Counted from the stretch's first letter, positions 33,573-42,491 are shown. The stretch: DNA of 64,000 bases from Mesorhizobium sp. LSHC420B00 (GCF_000503055.1 NZ_AYVY01000001.1:359592-423591); one strand, 5' to 3'. The notes: a model not told the origin generated them from the letters alone. Made by a program: numbers and translations.

Positions 33573-33890
33573 TCAGTCCGGCGCGAGATTTCGGCGCAGC
33601 AATTTGCCGTTGGCGCTGCGCGGCAGGCTCGGCATGAAGAACACCTGTTTCGGCCGTTTGTAGGCGGCGAGCCTTTGCCCCGCCAGGGCGACGATATCTT
33701 CGGCGCTGACGCTGACGCCTGCCTTGCGCACGACATAGGCCGCGATGACCGAGACATCGTCGCGCACCCGGTGTTCGGCAACGGCGATCTCGGCGACGCC
33801 GGGGCAGGGCGCAAGCGCTGCCTCGACTTCCAGCGGCGAGACGCGGAAGTCGCCAGCATTCATCATGTCGCGTTCGATTTTCAGTTTCGC
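33573..33890 (-). pseudogene. Remnant of an acyl-CoA synthetase (AMP-binding), C-terminal domain only
   Basis: About 105 codons on the minus strand match the C-terminal domain of AMP-forming acyl-CoA ligases: RDMMNAGDFRVSPLEVEAAL, then VAEIAVAEHRVRDDVSVIAA and the terminal SLPRSANGKLLRRNLAPD with the conserved catalytic lysine. The large N-terminal adenylation domain is missing; upstream of about 33890 the frame continues only as the reverse side of the LacI pseudogene. So the gene was cut by a deletion or rearrangement whose junction lies near 33880-33915. Confidence 0.8.
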
Positions 33891-34919
33891 GACATGGAAA
33901 ACCCGGATTCTGGCGGCGACAATACGCGACGTGGCGCGCGTTTCCGGCGTGTCCGTCGGAACCGTTTCACGGAGCTTGAACGCGCCTGAGACTGTCAGGC
34001 CGGAGACGTTGGGGAAGGTACGCGCTGCAATCCAGTCGCTCGGCTTCCAGCCCGATTCGCGCGCCCAGAACATGCGCCGTCGAAACACCATGACGGTTGG
34101 TTTCGTGATCGACGACATTGCCAATCCCTGGCATGCCAGTTGCTTCAAGGCGGTGGACGCGGAAATGCGCCAGCGCGGCTATTCGCTTTACCTGATGAGC
34201 ACCAACGGCCGGGCCACCGAGGAGGCGGCGGCGATCGGCATGCTGCAGCATGGGCGGGCCGACGGCATGATCATGACCATCAACAACGAACAGGATGCGC
34301 GCACCATCAAGCGCTTGAAGGAGTTGCGGATTCCATCAGTACTGCTCGATCGCGACGTTCCGCTCGAGATCGACGCGGTGCTGACCGAGCACGCCACCGG
34401 GTTACGGCAGGCGACAAGCTATCTGATCGAACTCGGGCACCGTCGCATTGCCATCATCACGGCCGGCAGCGACATCAGGCCGGGCCGTGAACGGGTGCGC
34501 GCTTCGTCGAGGCGTTCCGGCGCAGCGGCCTGCCGGTGACGCAGGACCTGATCCGCTCGCAAAGCCTCTCGGTGGACTTCGGTTTCCGCGAGGCCACCGC
34601 CCTGTTGCAGATGAAGGAGCGTCCAACCGCCATCATCGCCGCCGGCAACCGCATTCTGGTCGGCGTGCTGCGCGCCATCCAGCAGCAAGGCGTTTCGGTC
34701 CCGGGCGATATCTCGCTGATTGGCTGCGACAGGTCGGACGTCGCGTTGCTTTATCCCTGCCCGATCACGCTCATCGACCGGGCCGTCGAGGAGATCGGCC
34801 GCACCGCGGCACAGCTTCTGCTGGAGCGGCTCGGCGGCCAGAGCGAGCGGCCGGCGCAACGCATCGCCTTTCCGACCCATCTGATCCTCGGCGGCTCCTG
34901 CTTGCCCGTCCCGAAATAG
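33865..34919 (+). pseudogene. Frameshifted LacI-family regulator
   Basis: A LacI-type regulator in two frames. Part one reads ATIRDVARVSGVSVGTVSRS (DNA-binding domain), continues through VGFVIDDIANPWHASCF and breaks near 34500 after GRERVR. Part two resumes in the next frame with LPVTQDLIRSQ and runs to 34919. One missing G in GTGCGC-GCTTC restores R-G-F-V-E and a normal protein. The native start is also unclear: the only in-frame ATG (33865) lies in the acyl-CoA ligase remnant, so the 5' end may have been rebuilt by the same deletion. A sequencing error at 34500 cannot be excluded. Confidence 0.8.
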
Positions 34920-34964
34920 AGGCGGTTCACGGCCTGGGTACTGCCGAATTGGATCGTTCTCTAT

Positions 34965-36122
34965 TCAGATCAGGTCGGCTCTGGCGAGGTCGCGCATCAG
35001 ATGGCTGGCGCCATAGGTCCAGTGCGGGCAGTCGGGTGACAGCCGCACGCGGTTGACCAAGGCGCCGAACTTCTCCGACGAGATGGTGACGATGTCGCCG
35101 ACCTTGTGGGTAAAACCCTTGCCTTTTTCGCCGCGATCCTTCGACGGCACGAACATCGTGCCGAGATAGAGCGCGAGCCCGTCCGGGTACTGGTGGTGCG
35201 GCCCCATCGCGGCGGCGACCAACTCTTCCGGCGAACGGCTGATCTCGGCCATCGAACTGGCGCCCTCCAGCGAGAACCCGTCCTCGCCCTCGACCTTCAG
35301 CCGTACGACCGCCTTCTTCACGTCGCCGATGGAAAATGTCTCGTCGAACAGCCGGATAAAGGGGCCAAGTGCTGCCGAAGCGTTGTTGTCCTTGGCTTTG
35401 CCGAGCAGGAGCGCCGAGCGTCCCTCGACGTCGCGCAGATTGACGTCGTTGCCGATCGTCGCCCCGACAATCCTGCCGCTGCTGGCGGCAATCATGGCGA
35501 TCTCCGGCTCCGGATTGTTCCATGTCGAAACCGGATGCAGGCCAACATCGGCGCCGAAGCCGACCGAGGCCATCGGCTGGCATTTGGTGAAGATCTCGGC
35601 ATCGGGCCCGATGCCGACTTCCAGATATTGCGACCAGGCGCCGCGCGCGATCAGCTTGGCCTTGATCTCCATCGCTTCCGGCGAGCCGGGTTTGAGCTTC
35701 GACAGATCGTGGCCGATCAGCCCGGCGATGTCGGCTCGAATGGCGTCGGCCTTCTCCGCCGAGCCGCGCGCCTGTTCCTCGATGACGCGCTCGAGCAGGC
35801 TGACGACAAAGGTAACGCCAGACGCCTTGATCGCCTGCAGGTCGACGGGGGACAGCAGGTACGGCGTTCCCGGATCGCGCGCTGTCTCGAAACTGTTGGC
35901 GGCAATGGCTTCGAGCGGGCCGATCGGCCGCCCCTTGGCCGAGCGGACGTGTCCTGCCGGATCCGGCAATTCGCAAATGTCGCGTACGGTCGGTGCCACA
36001 TTTGACGTGATGTCGAAGACCGTGCCGTCGCGCACCGTGACCACCAGCGGATGGGAAGCATCGCTCGTCCGGGCGCGGCCTACGAAGAGGCCCTCGGCGG
36101 GCAAATGTGTGGCGTTCGTCAT
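34965..36122 (-). CDS. Fumarylacetoacetase-fold 2-keto-3-deoxypentonate dehydratase (XylX type)
   Basis: A 385-residue FAH-superfamily enzyme. Blocks GVTFVVSLLERVIEEQARG, WSQYLEVGIGPDAEIFTK and GNDVNLRDVEGRSALLL, then QYPDGLALYLGTMF and GFTHKVGD, follow from memory the Caulobacter XylX sequence along its whole length. XylX dehydrates 2-keto-3-deoxy-D-xylonate to 2-oxoglutarate semialdehyde in the oxidative pentose route. Metal ligands would be glutamates and aspartates in WNNPEPEI and GNDVNLRD. ATG 36122 with AGGAAA eight bases upstream. It stands alone beside the broken LacI gene, which may once have regulated it. L-arabinonate-derived substrate is equally possible. Confidence 0.85.
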   Translation of the reverse strand: MTNATHLPAEGLFVGRARTSDASHPLVVTVRDGTVFDITSNVAPTVRDICELPDPAGHVRSAKGRPIGPLEAIAANSFETARDPGTPYLLSPVDLQAIKASGVTFVVSLLERVIEEQARGSAEKADAIRADIAGLIGHDLSKLKPGSPEAMEIKAKLIARGAWSQYLEVGIGPDAEIFTKCQPMASVGFGADVGLHPVSTWNNPEPEIAMIAASSGRIVGATIGNDVNLRDVEGRSALLLGKAKDNNASAALGPFIRLFDETFSIGDVKKAVVRLKVEGEDGFSLEGASSMAEISRSPEELVAAAMGPHHQYPDGLALYLGTMFVPSKDRGEKGKGFTHKVGDIVTISSEKFGALVNRVRLSPDCPHWTYGASHLMRDLARADLI

Positions 36123-36289
36123 GACTTGCGTTTCCTGTTGTCTTGTCCTTTGGCCGCGGCACTTTCAACAAATTCCCGCCAAACGTCTATCCCGCTTCCA
36201 GGGTGAGCTTTGTCAATTCTTTCCAGCGGTCTTCGCATCGCTGGACCTTGATCGAGCCTGACGTGCGCCAATGGCCATGGAAAACGCTC

Positions 36290-36333
36290 TTTCAAAATAA
36301 TGAAACCGTCGCTAGGGTTTTCACTTACTGAAA
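36290..36333. promoter_or_regulatory. TTTCA/TGAAA operators before the FAD oxidoreductase gene
   Basis: TTTCAAAATAATGAAA (36290-36305) and TTTCACTTACTGAAA (36319-36333) are inverted repeats with 5-base arms and spacers of six and five bases. The same arms occur at 37664-37679 before the transporter genes. The XRE-cupin protein encoded at 40593 is the likely binder. Confidence 0.65.
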
Positions 36334-36347
36334 TCTCCAGGTGACGC

Positions 36348-37631
36348 TTGCGCTTACGGTTTTCCGATCCAATCTGGCAAAAGCCGCGGACAGCAACCGC
36401 GTTCCAGTCGCTTTTTCCAGCCGGCCGACGCGTCGATGTCGTCATCGTCGGCGGCGGCATCATGGGGCTGTCGACGGCCTTGCACGCCGCCCGGCTCGGT
36501 CTTGCCGTCCAGGTGCTGGACGCCGGCGAAATCGGCAATGGCGCATCCGGCCTGAACGGCGGTCAGGTCATTCCCGGCCTGAAATACGATCCGGACTGGC
36601 TGCTGGAGCATTTTGGTCTGGAGCGCGGCGAAGCGCTCGTCAACTTTGCCGCCTCGACCGCTGACACCGTCTTCGAATTGATCCGCGACGAAGGACTGGC
36701 GGTGCCGTTCGTCCGTAATGGCTGGATCCAGGCGGCGCATACCGGGACCGCGCTAAAAGCGGCGGCAAACCGGGATCGGCAGTGGCGCGCCCGCGGCGCA
36801 GATGTCCGGCTGCTGAGCGCGACGGAGATTGCGACGATGACCGGCGCGCAAGGCTATCTCGGCGGCTGGCTCGATCGCCGCGCCGGTGTCATCGATCCGC
36901 TCGCCTACACGTCGGAACTGGCGCGCGTCGCTGCCGCGGCGGGCGTGAAGATCGCCGAACGCCAGAACGTGATGCAGATCAGCAAGGGTGCTGGCATTTG
37001 GCACGTTTCGGCGGAAAGCGGCGCCGAACTGAAGGCCAAGGCGGTCGTTCTGGCGACCAACGCCTATACCGGCGGCCTGCTTCCCGGCCTCGCCGAGACG
37101 ATCGTTCCGCTGCATTCCTTCCAGATCGCGACAGCGCCGCTATCGTCCAATCTCGCTGCGGCGATCCTGCCGGAAGGGCAGCCGGTTTCGGATTCGCGCC
37201 GCATCCTCGTCTATTACCGCAAGAGTGCCGACGGCCGGCTGGTGCTCGGCGGGCGCGGCCGCATGGCTTTGCCGAACGGCCCGGCCGACTGGGCGCATCT
37301 TGAACGCGCGCTGCTGCGGCTTTATCCGGCGCTGTCAGACATTGCCATTGAAAAGCGGTGGTTCGGCCGGGTGGCAATGACGCCGGACCATCTCCCGCAT
37401 ATCCACGAGCCAGAGAAGGGTCTGCTGGCGGTCGTCGGCTGCCAGGGCCGCGGCATCGGCCTGATGACCGCGCTTGGCGAGCGCATCGCCTCCTATCTGT
37501 CGAGCGGCGACACCAGGCAATTGCCGTTCCCGATATCGCCGATCCGGCCGATCCCTTTTCACGCGTTTCGGCAGGTCGGCGTTGCCGCGACCATCGCCTG
37601 GTACCGGATGCTGGACGCGTTCGAACGCTGA
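36348..37631 (+). CDS. FAD-dependent amine/amino-acid oxidoreductase, DadA/PuuB-like
   Basis: A 427-residue flavoprotein of the D-amino-acid oxidase/glycine oxidase group. The dinucleotide motif is VVIVGGGIMGLSTALHAARLG near residue 31-51, followed by the GASGLNGGQV block; the C-terminal FAD contact is near GCQGRGIGLMTALGERIAS. Gamma-glutamylputrescine oxidases share this layout, and the polyamine-type transporter that follows 84 bases later supports an amine substrate. The start is taken as TTG at 36348 because no ATG fits; the ribosome site is weak. Two TTTCA/TGAAA operators lie immediately upstream. Confidence 0.88.
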   Translation: MRLRFSDPIWQKPRTATAFQSLFPAGRRVDVVIVGGGIMGLSTALHAARLGLAVQVLDAGEIGNGASGLNGGQVIPGLKYDPDWLLEHFGLERGEALVNFAASTADTVFELIRDEGLAVPFVRNGWIQAAHTGTALKAAANRDRQWRARGADVRLLSATEIATMTGAQGYLGGWLDRRAGVIDPLAYTSELARVAAAAGVKIAERQNVMQISKGAGIWHVSAESGAELKAKAVVLATNAYTGGLLPGLAETIVPLHSFQIATAPLSSNLAAAILPEGQPVSDSRRILVYYRKSADGRLVLGGRGRMALPNGPADWAHLERALLRLYPALSDIAIEKRWFGRVAMTPDHLPHIHEPEKGLLAVVGCQGRGIGLMTALGERIASYLSSGDTRQLPFPISPIRPIPFHAFRQVGVAATIAWYRMLDAFER

Positions 37632-37632
37632 C

Positions 37633-37679
37633 TTTCATTCCCAAGGGTGAAACAGCTTGACAGTTTCACCAATATGAAA
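37633..37679. promoter_or_regulatory. TTTCA/TGAAA operators before the polyamine-type ABC operon
   Basis: TTTCACCAATATGAAA (37664-37679) has the same TTTCA-N6-TGAAA form as at 36290, and a wider pair, TTTCA (37633-37637) and TGAAA (37648-37652), lies upstream. A TTGACA at 37658-37663 abuts the main site and may be a -35 element, so bound repressor would cover the promoter. Confidence 0.62.
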
Positions 37680-37715
37680 AAAGCTTAGTCGATTTCAAAT
37701 TTCGACGGACAGTCA

Positions 37716-38603
37716 ATGTCGACCATTGCCGCAACGCAGCCGCTGCCGGAAACCCGGTCTTCGCCAGGCTTCCGTTTCGCTATGCTGCTGCCCGGCGGGC
37801 TGGTCACCTTTCTGCTGATCCTTTTCGCCCTTGGCTTGGTGTTCTTCCTTGCCTTCCGCGGCAATGACGGCTCGCTGCTGGGGGCTGGTTTTACCCTTGC
37901 GAATTTCGTCACTGTGGCCACCGATCCACTGTACTGGACGGTGACGCTGCGCTCGCTGGGCATCGCCGGCCTGGTCGCGCTCGCAACCGTCGTCACCGCC
38001 TATCCCGTCGCCTATTATCTGGCTTTCCATGCCGGGCGGCGGCGTGGGCTGCTGCTGTTCCTGCTGACCCTGCCGTTCTGGACCAGCTATCTCCTGCGCG
38101 TCTTCGCCTGGAAGATCGTGCTTGCCTATAATGGCGTGCTGAACTCGGCGCTGATTGAAAGCGGCATCTGGTCGGAGCCGACATTGGCGTTCTTGAATAC
38201 GCCGGCAGCAGTCGTCGTCACGCTCGCCCACGCTTATGCGCCATTCGCTATCCTGCCCATCTACGTGGCGCTGGACACGATCCCGAAATCGCTGCTCGAA
38301 GCCGCTTCCGATCTCGGCGCAAAACCGTTCACCAGCTTCCGCCGCGTCGTGCTGCCCAATTCGATGCCCGGCGTGCTGGCTGCGGCCCTCGTCGTTTTTG
38401 TGCCGACCGTCGGCGACTACGTCACCCCGGCGCTGGTCGGCGGCCCTGCCAGCACGATGATCGGCACACTGATCCAGGCCGAGTTCGGCAAGGCCAATGA
38501 CTGGCCGTTCGGCGCCGCACTCGCCGTCGCCGTCATGCTTGTCATTCTCGCCGTGGTGCTGGTGGTGCGCTTCGCCGACCGCCGATACCGCAGCCGCACA
38601 TGA
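37716..38603 (+). CDS. Polyamine-type ABC transporter permease, PotB/PotH-like
   Basis: A 295-residue inner-membrane permease with six transmembrane segments (first: FAMLLPGGLVTFLLILFALG). The EAA loop SLLEAASDLGAKPFTSFRRV near residue 195 docks the ATPase, and the block FVPTVGDYVTPALVGGP is typical of spermidine/putrescine permeases. Its stop overlaps the next permease start in an ATGA. Start ATG 37716. Part of a complete importer: two permeases, binding protein, regulator and ATPase in a row. Confidence 0.93.
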   Translation: MSTIAATQPLPETRSSPGFRFAMLLPGGLVTFLLILFALGLVFFLAFRGNDGSLLGAGFTLANFVTVATDPLYWTVTLRSLGIAGLVALATVVTAYPVAYYLAFHAGRRRGLLLFLLTLPFWTSYLLRVFAWKIVLAYNGVLNSALIESGIWSEPTLAFLNTPAAVVVTLAHAYAPFAILPIYVALDTIPKSLLEAASDLGAKPFTSFRRVVLPNSMPGVLAAALVVFVPTVGDYVTPALVGGPASTMIGTLIQAEFGKANDWPFGAALAVAVMLVILAVVLVVRFADRRYRSRT

Positions 38604-39478
38604 ACACAGCGCGTATCGATGCAAGGCAGGGCGGCGGCTGGCTCGGTGCCTATGTCCTTGCCTATCTGGTGTTCCTGTATTTGCCGATATTGCTGATCCC
38701 GCTGTTTTCCTTCAACAATTCCGTCCAGGCGGCATTTCCCCTGCAAGGCTTTACGCTTGAATGGTACGGCACGCTGTTAGGCAATTCGGCGCTGTCCGGT
38801 GCGCTCGCCAACAGCCTCGTCATCGGCGCCATTGCCGCCACCGGCGCCACGCTCTGTGGCATCACGGTGTCCTACATGGACCTCTACGGACGCTCGCCGC
38901 TGGCCGCCACCATCAGTGCCATAGCGCGGCTGCCGATCCTGATCCCAGGGGTCATCGTCGGCATATCGCTGCTCATCCTCGTCAACCTCGCCGGCTTTGG
39001 GCCGTCGCGCATTGCCATTGTGCTCGGCCACATATTGGTGGCGCTGCCGGCGACGGTGGTGGTCATGCGCAGCCGCTTCGCCGCCATCCCGAAGACCATC
39101 CGTGAGGCAGCGCTCGACCTCGGCGCCTCCGACTGGACGACCTTCAGGCGGGTGATGCTGCCACTCAGCCTGCCCGCCATTATCTCGGCGTTCATGCTGG
39201 CCTTCCTGACCTCGTTCGACGAGTTCATCGTCGCCTTCTTCCTTGCCGGTACCGAGCCGACGCTGCCGCTTTATATCTGGAGCCAGCTGCGCTTCCCGAA
39301 ATCGCTGCCGACCGTCATGGCGCTGGGCACGGCGATCTTGGCCGTGTCCTTCGTCACCGCCGCACTCGCCGAAATCCTGCGCCATCGCGGGCTTGCCGCC
39401 GCTCAGCGGCCAGCGACCGCCAGCCTGTCAAAACCAGAAGAAACCGAAAGAGGAGAACTGCAATGGCATTCGACCTGA
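38600..39478 (+). CDS. Polyamine-type ABC transporter permease, PotC/PotI-like
   Basis: A 292-residue inner-membrane permease, partner of the PotB-like protein. Segments include WLGAYVLAYLVFLYLPILLI near the start and the EAA loop TIREAALDLGASDWTTFRRV near residue 170; TSFDEFIVAFFLAGT is a polyamine-permease block. The last codons overlap the binding-protein start by 16 bases, so the two are translationally linked. The N-terminus is short and polar, and the C-terminal 25 residues are hydrophilic. Confidence 0.93.
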   Translation: MNTARIDARQGGGWLGAYVLAYLVFLYLPILLIPLFSFNNSVQAAFPLQGFTLEWYGTLLGNSALSGALANSLVIGAIAATGATLCGITVSYMDLYGRSPLAATISAIARLPILIPGVIVGISLLILVNLAGFGPSRIAIVLGHILVALPATVVVMRSRFAAIPKTIREAALDLGASDWTTFRRVMLPLSLPAIISAFMLAFLTSFDEFIVAFFLAGTEPTLPLYIWSQLRFPKSLPTVMALGTAILAVSFVTAALAEILRHRGLAAAQRPATASLSKPEETERGELQWHST

Positions 39479-40533
39479 AATCGATAACGACAAAGACAGC
39501 GAAAACCGGACTGGCCGCCTTCGCGCTGGCGCTTGCGTCGACTGTCGCTTTTGCCGGCGACAAGCTGCAATATTTCACCTGGTCGGGCTATGAGCTGCCC
39601 GACTTCAACAAGAGCTTCCTCGCCGCGCACCCGGATGGTGTCGAAGCCTCGATGTTCGGCGACGACGATGACGCTTTCACCAAGGTCAAGGCCGGCTTCC
39701 GCCCCGATGTCGCGCACCCATGCTATGACAAGGTGGCGCGCTGGAACAAGGAAGGCCTGCTGCAGCCGATCGACACCAAGCGCATCATGAACTGGGATTC
39801 GATCTTCCCGGTCTTCAAGAACCTGCCCGACCTGCAGGCCGGCGACGGCAAGGTCTGGATGGTGCCGTGGGACTGGGGCAACACCTCGATTCTCTACCGC
39901 ACCGATCTGGTGAAGAACCCGGAAGCGAGCTGGAACCTGCTCTGGGACAAGCAATATGCCGGGCGCATGGCGACCATCGATGCCGTCCACGACACTCCGG
40001 TGGTGGCGGCCCTTCTTGCCGGCGTCAATCCATTCGACATGACGGCGGAACAGATGGACAAGGTTGCGGAGAAACTGCGCGAGCAGCGCCCGCTGCTCTC
40101 AAACTACACCACAGACATGACATCGGTCGAACAGGCGCTGGCCAGCGGCCAGCTGGTCGCCGCCATGACCTGGAATGCCTCGGCCACGTCGCTGAAGAAG
40201 CAAGGCGTGCCTGTCGAGTTCATGAAGCCGAAGGAAGGCATGCTTACCTGGGCTTGCGGTTTCGTCATGCTCAAGGACGCCAAGAACGTCGACCTCGCCT
40301 ATGACTTCATCAACAGCCGGCTGGAAACGGACTCGGGCAAATACCTGATCCAGGCCTATGGCTATGGCAGCTCGACCAGCTCGGCTTTCGCTGCCGTGCC
40401 GAAGGAGGAGCTGGAGAAATTGCAGCTGCCGTCCGATCCGGAAGTGATGTTGAAGACCACCATCTTCACCGGGCCGATGAAACAGAATGATGAACTCGCC
40501 AAGGTGTTCGAGAAGGTCAAGGCGGGCGGCTGA
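39463..40533 (+). CDS. Polyamine-type ABC transporter substrate-binding protein, PotD/PotF-like
   Basis: A 356-residue periplasmic binding protein. A signal peptide (TGLAAFALALASTVAFA, cleaved before GDKLQYFTWSG) precedes the mature chain; WSGYELPDFNKSF and the central MVPWDWGNTSILYRTDLVKN are typical of the spermidine/putrescine-binding group, whose ligand pocket uses aromatic and acidic residues in this region. ATG 39463, ribosome site AGAGGAGAA nine bases upstream. The ligand could be a polyamine or a related amine; the FAD oxidoreductase upstream fits either. Confidence 0.93.
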   Translation: MAFDLKSITTKTAKTGLAAFALALASTVAFAGDKLQYFTWSGYELPDFNKSFLAAHPDGVEASMFGDDDDAFTKVKAGFRPDVAHPCYDKVARWNKEGLLQPIDTKRIMNWDSIFPVFKNLPDLQAGDGKVWMVPWDWGNTSILYRTDLVKNPEASWNLLWDKQYAGRMATIDAVHDTPVVAALLAGVNPFDMTAEQMDKVAEKLREQRPLLSNYTTDMTSVEQALASGQLVAAMTWNASATSLKKQGVPVEFMKPKEGMLTWACGFVMLKDAKNVDLAYDFINSRLETDSGKYLIQAYGYGSSTSSAFAAVPKEELEKLQLPSDPEVMLKTTIFTGPMKQNDELAKVFEKVKAGG

Positions 40534-40592
40534 GCCTGCTTCTTCCTTCTCCCGCAAGGGGAAGGGAAAGCGTTGGCAAAAAGGACGAATGG

Positions 40593-41201
40593 ATGGACAT
40601 GCTGGACGAAGCGGCTGAGAAGCCGAAGGACGACGCCGACGTCAGGGTCGGCCGGCGCGTGCGGGCGCTCAGGCTGGAGCGTAATCTCTCGCTGGCCGAA
40701 CTTGCAGCCAAAGCCGGCGTCTCGATCGGAGCGCTGAGCCAGATCGAGCGCGGCATGTCGTCATTGCGGGTCCGAGTGATCTGGCCGCTCGCCGCCGCCC
40801 TCGACATCGAGCCGTCCGCGCTGATCGCCGACGGCAACGACGCCGGCAACGATCTTTATTGTGTGCGCGCCAACAGCCGGCGTCAGATCCCGGTCAAGTC
40901 GGAAGGCATCGCCAAGTCGCTGCTGTCGCCGCCGGCTGCTGCGCTGACCGGCATGCTGGTGACGGTGGAGGCCGGTGGCGGCACCGCCGAAGCCTACGCC
41001 CATGCCGGCCATGAATTCGGGTTCGTCCTTTCGGGCGAGGTCGAGCTGGTGGTCGATTCGACCAGATACGGCCTGAAGGCCGGCGACAGCTTCGCCTTCA
41101 AGAGCACCTTGCTGCATGCTTTCCGCAATCCGGGCAGCGAGCGCTGCCAGATCCTGTGGGTCAACACGACCAAGCCGTCCGAGGTTCGCGATGGCACCTG
41201 A
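40593..41201 (+). CDS. XRE-family regulator with C-terminal cupin domain
   Basis: A 202-residue regulator. Residues 19-73 form an XRE helix-turn-helix (VRALRLERNLSLAELAAKAG, then SIGALSQIERG), and residues 120-195 a cupin sensor (HAGHEFGFVLSGEVELVVDS). This layout is that of PuuR-type regulators of putrescine catabolism. It is placed inside the transporter operon, between binding protein and ATPase, overlapping the ATPase start by 11 bases. The repeated TTTCA-N-TGAAA sites before the oxidoreductase and permease genes are its probable targets. Confidence 0.92.
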   Translation: MDMLDEAAEKPKDDADVRVGRRVRALRLERNLSLAELAAKAGVSIGALSQIERGMSSLRVRVIWPLAAALDIEPSALIADGNDAGNDLYCVRANSRRQIPVKSEGIAKSLLSPPAAALTGMLVTVEAGGGTAEAYAHAGHEFGFVLSGEVELVVDSTRYGLKAGDSFAFKSTLLHAFRNPGSERCQILWVNTTKPSEVRDGT

Positions 41202-42276
41202 TCCACTCGTCCGGCTGGACAAGGTCTCCAAGATATTCCCCGGCAGCATCGTCGGGCTCGATGCCGTCGATCTCGATATTTCGCGCGGCGAGTTCCTGAC
41301 CCTGCTCGGACCATCCGGCTGCGGCAAGACCACCAGCCTGCGGGTCATCGCCGGCTTCGAAAGCCCGTCGAGCGGCAAGGTTCTGCTCGAAGGCCGCGAC
41401 ATCAGTGCGCTCAGGCCCTTCGACCGTCCGGTCAATACCGTATTCCAGGACTACGCGCTGTTCCCGCACATGAACGTCGCCGAAAATGTCGGCTTCGGCT
41501 TGTCGCTGCGCAAGCTCTCCGGTGCCGAACAGGCAAAGCGCGTCGGCGCAGCGCTCGACATGGTCGGCCTTGCTGAAAAGCTCGGCGCCCGCGTGTCCGA
41601 ATTGTCGGGTGGCCAGCGCCAGCGCGTCGCGCTTGCCCGCGCCATCGTCTGCGAACCGCGCGTGCTGCTGCTCGACGAGCCGTTGTCGGCGCTCGATGCG
41701 CATCTGCGCGAACAGATGCAGGTCGAATTGAAGCGACTGCAGTCGCGCCTCGGCACCACTTTCGTCATGGTCACGCACGACCAGACCGAGGCGCTGTCGA
41801 TCTCTGATCGCATCGTCGTCATGAACAAAGGCCGCATCGAGCAGATTGCGCCGCCGGCGACCCTCTACGACCGGCCCGCCACCAAATTCGTTGCCAGCTT
41901 CATCGGCACGATGAACCTTCTGCAGTCGCGCTTCGTCGGCCGTGACGGCGAGCGCTTGCGGTTCGCCGCCGGCGCCCTGCCGCTGGAAGCGGTTTCGGAG
42001 ACGGGCGAACTGCCTGGCGAGGGCACGGTGCGCACCATCGGCGTGCGTCCAGAGGATTTTTTGGCGACGACCGAAGCGGCGGCCGGCACTGTACCGGTGC
42101 GGGTGAACAGCATCGTCTTCCACGGCCGCACCTTGCGCCTTCATGCGGAGCTGGGGCAGGGGACACAGGTGGTGATCGACGCGCCGCGCCGGGCGGAGGG
42201 TTTTCAATTCAGCGTCGGCGACGTGGCGCATATCAGCCTGCGCCGTGGCGCCAACTGCCCTATGCTGTCCAGCTAG
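41191..42276 (+). CDS. Polyamine-type ABC transporter ATP-binding protein, PotA-like
   Basis: A 361-residue ATPase that energises the adjacent importer. Walker A is GPSGCGKTTSLRVIAGFESP, the signature LSGGQRQRVALARAIV and Walker B LLLDEPLSALDAHLR; the C-terminal third is the TOBE-type regulatory domain (TIGVRPEDFLATTEAA). ATG 41191 was chosen because it begins the domain and overlaps the regulator stop; the frame further upstream is noise. Its end overlaps codons of a decayed gene in another frame. Confidence 0.94.
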   Translation: MAPDPLVRLDKVSKIFPGSIVGLDAVDLDISRGEFLTLLGPSGCGKTTSLRVIAGFESPSSGKVLLEGRDISALRPFDRPVNTVFQDYALFPHMNVAENVGFGLSLRKLSGAEQAKRVGAALDMVGLAEKLGARVSELSGGQRQRVALARAIVCEPRVLLLDEPLSALDAHLREQMQVELKRLQSRLGTTFVMVTHDQTEALSISDRIVVMNKGRIEQIAPPATLYDRPATKFVASFIGTMNLLQSRFVGRDGERLRFAAGALPLEAVSETGELPGEGTVRTIGVRPEDFLATTEAAAGTVPVRVNSIVFHGRTLRLHAELGQGTQVVIDAPRRAEGFQFSVGDVAHISLRRGANCPMLSS

Positions 42277-42353
42277 GCAACGGCCGCGAATACGCCGACC
42301 GGGCGATCCACGATTTCCTCGAGATCAAGGGCATCATCGGCGACGGCGCCTGA
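42258..42353 (+). pseudogene. Short C-terminal remnant of an unrecognised gene
   Basis: In the frame +2 relative to the ATPase end, 31 codons with strongly G/C third positions read YAVQLGNGREYADRAI, then HDFLEIKGIIGDGA and stop at 42351. Codon use is that of a real gene in this genome, but no start or upstream part exists: the ATPase occupies that space. It looks like the surviving 3' end of a gene replaced by the ATPase operon. Family not recognised. Confidence 0.5.
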
Positions 42354-42491
42354 GCCATCAACATACGGCCGACCGAAATGTGGTTGCGAGCGTTGGTGCT
42401 GCCAGTACCGGCGCCCGTATCATTTTCGTTTGATTTGTTCCCTTTTTGTTCTATTCTGCTTGGCTGGGCGGGAATGGCTTTGAGAGGAGCA

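Noticed and set aside
37658..37690. TTGACA as full promoter of the polyamine-type transporter
   Set aside because: The -35 is perfect but no acceptable -10 lies 16-18 bases downstream, so a full promoter is not claimed; the element is only mentioned with the operator.
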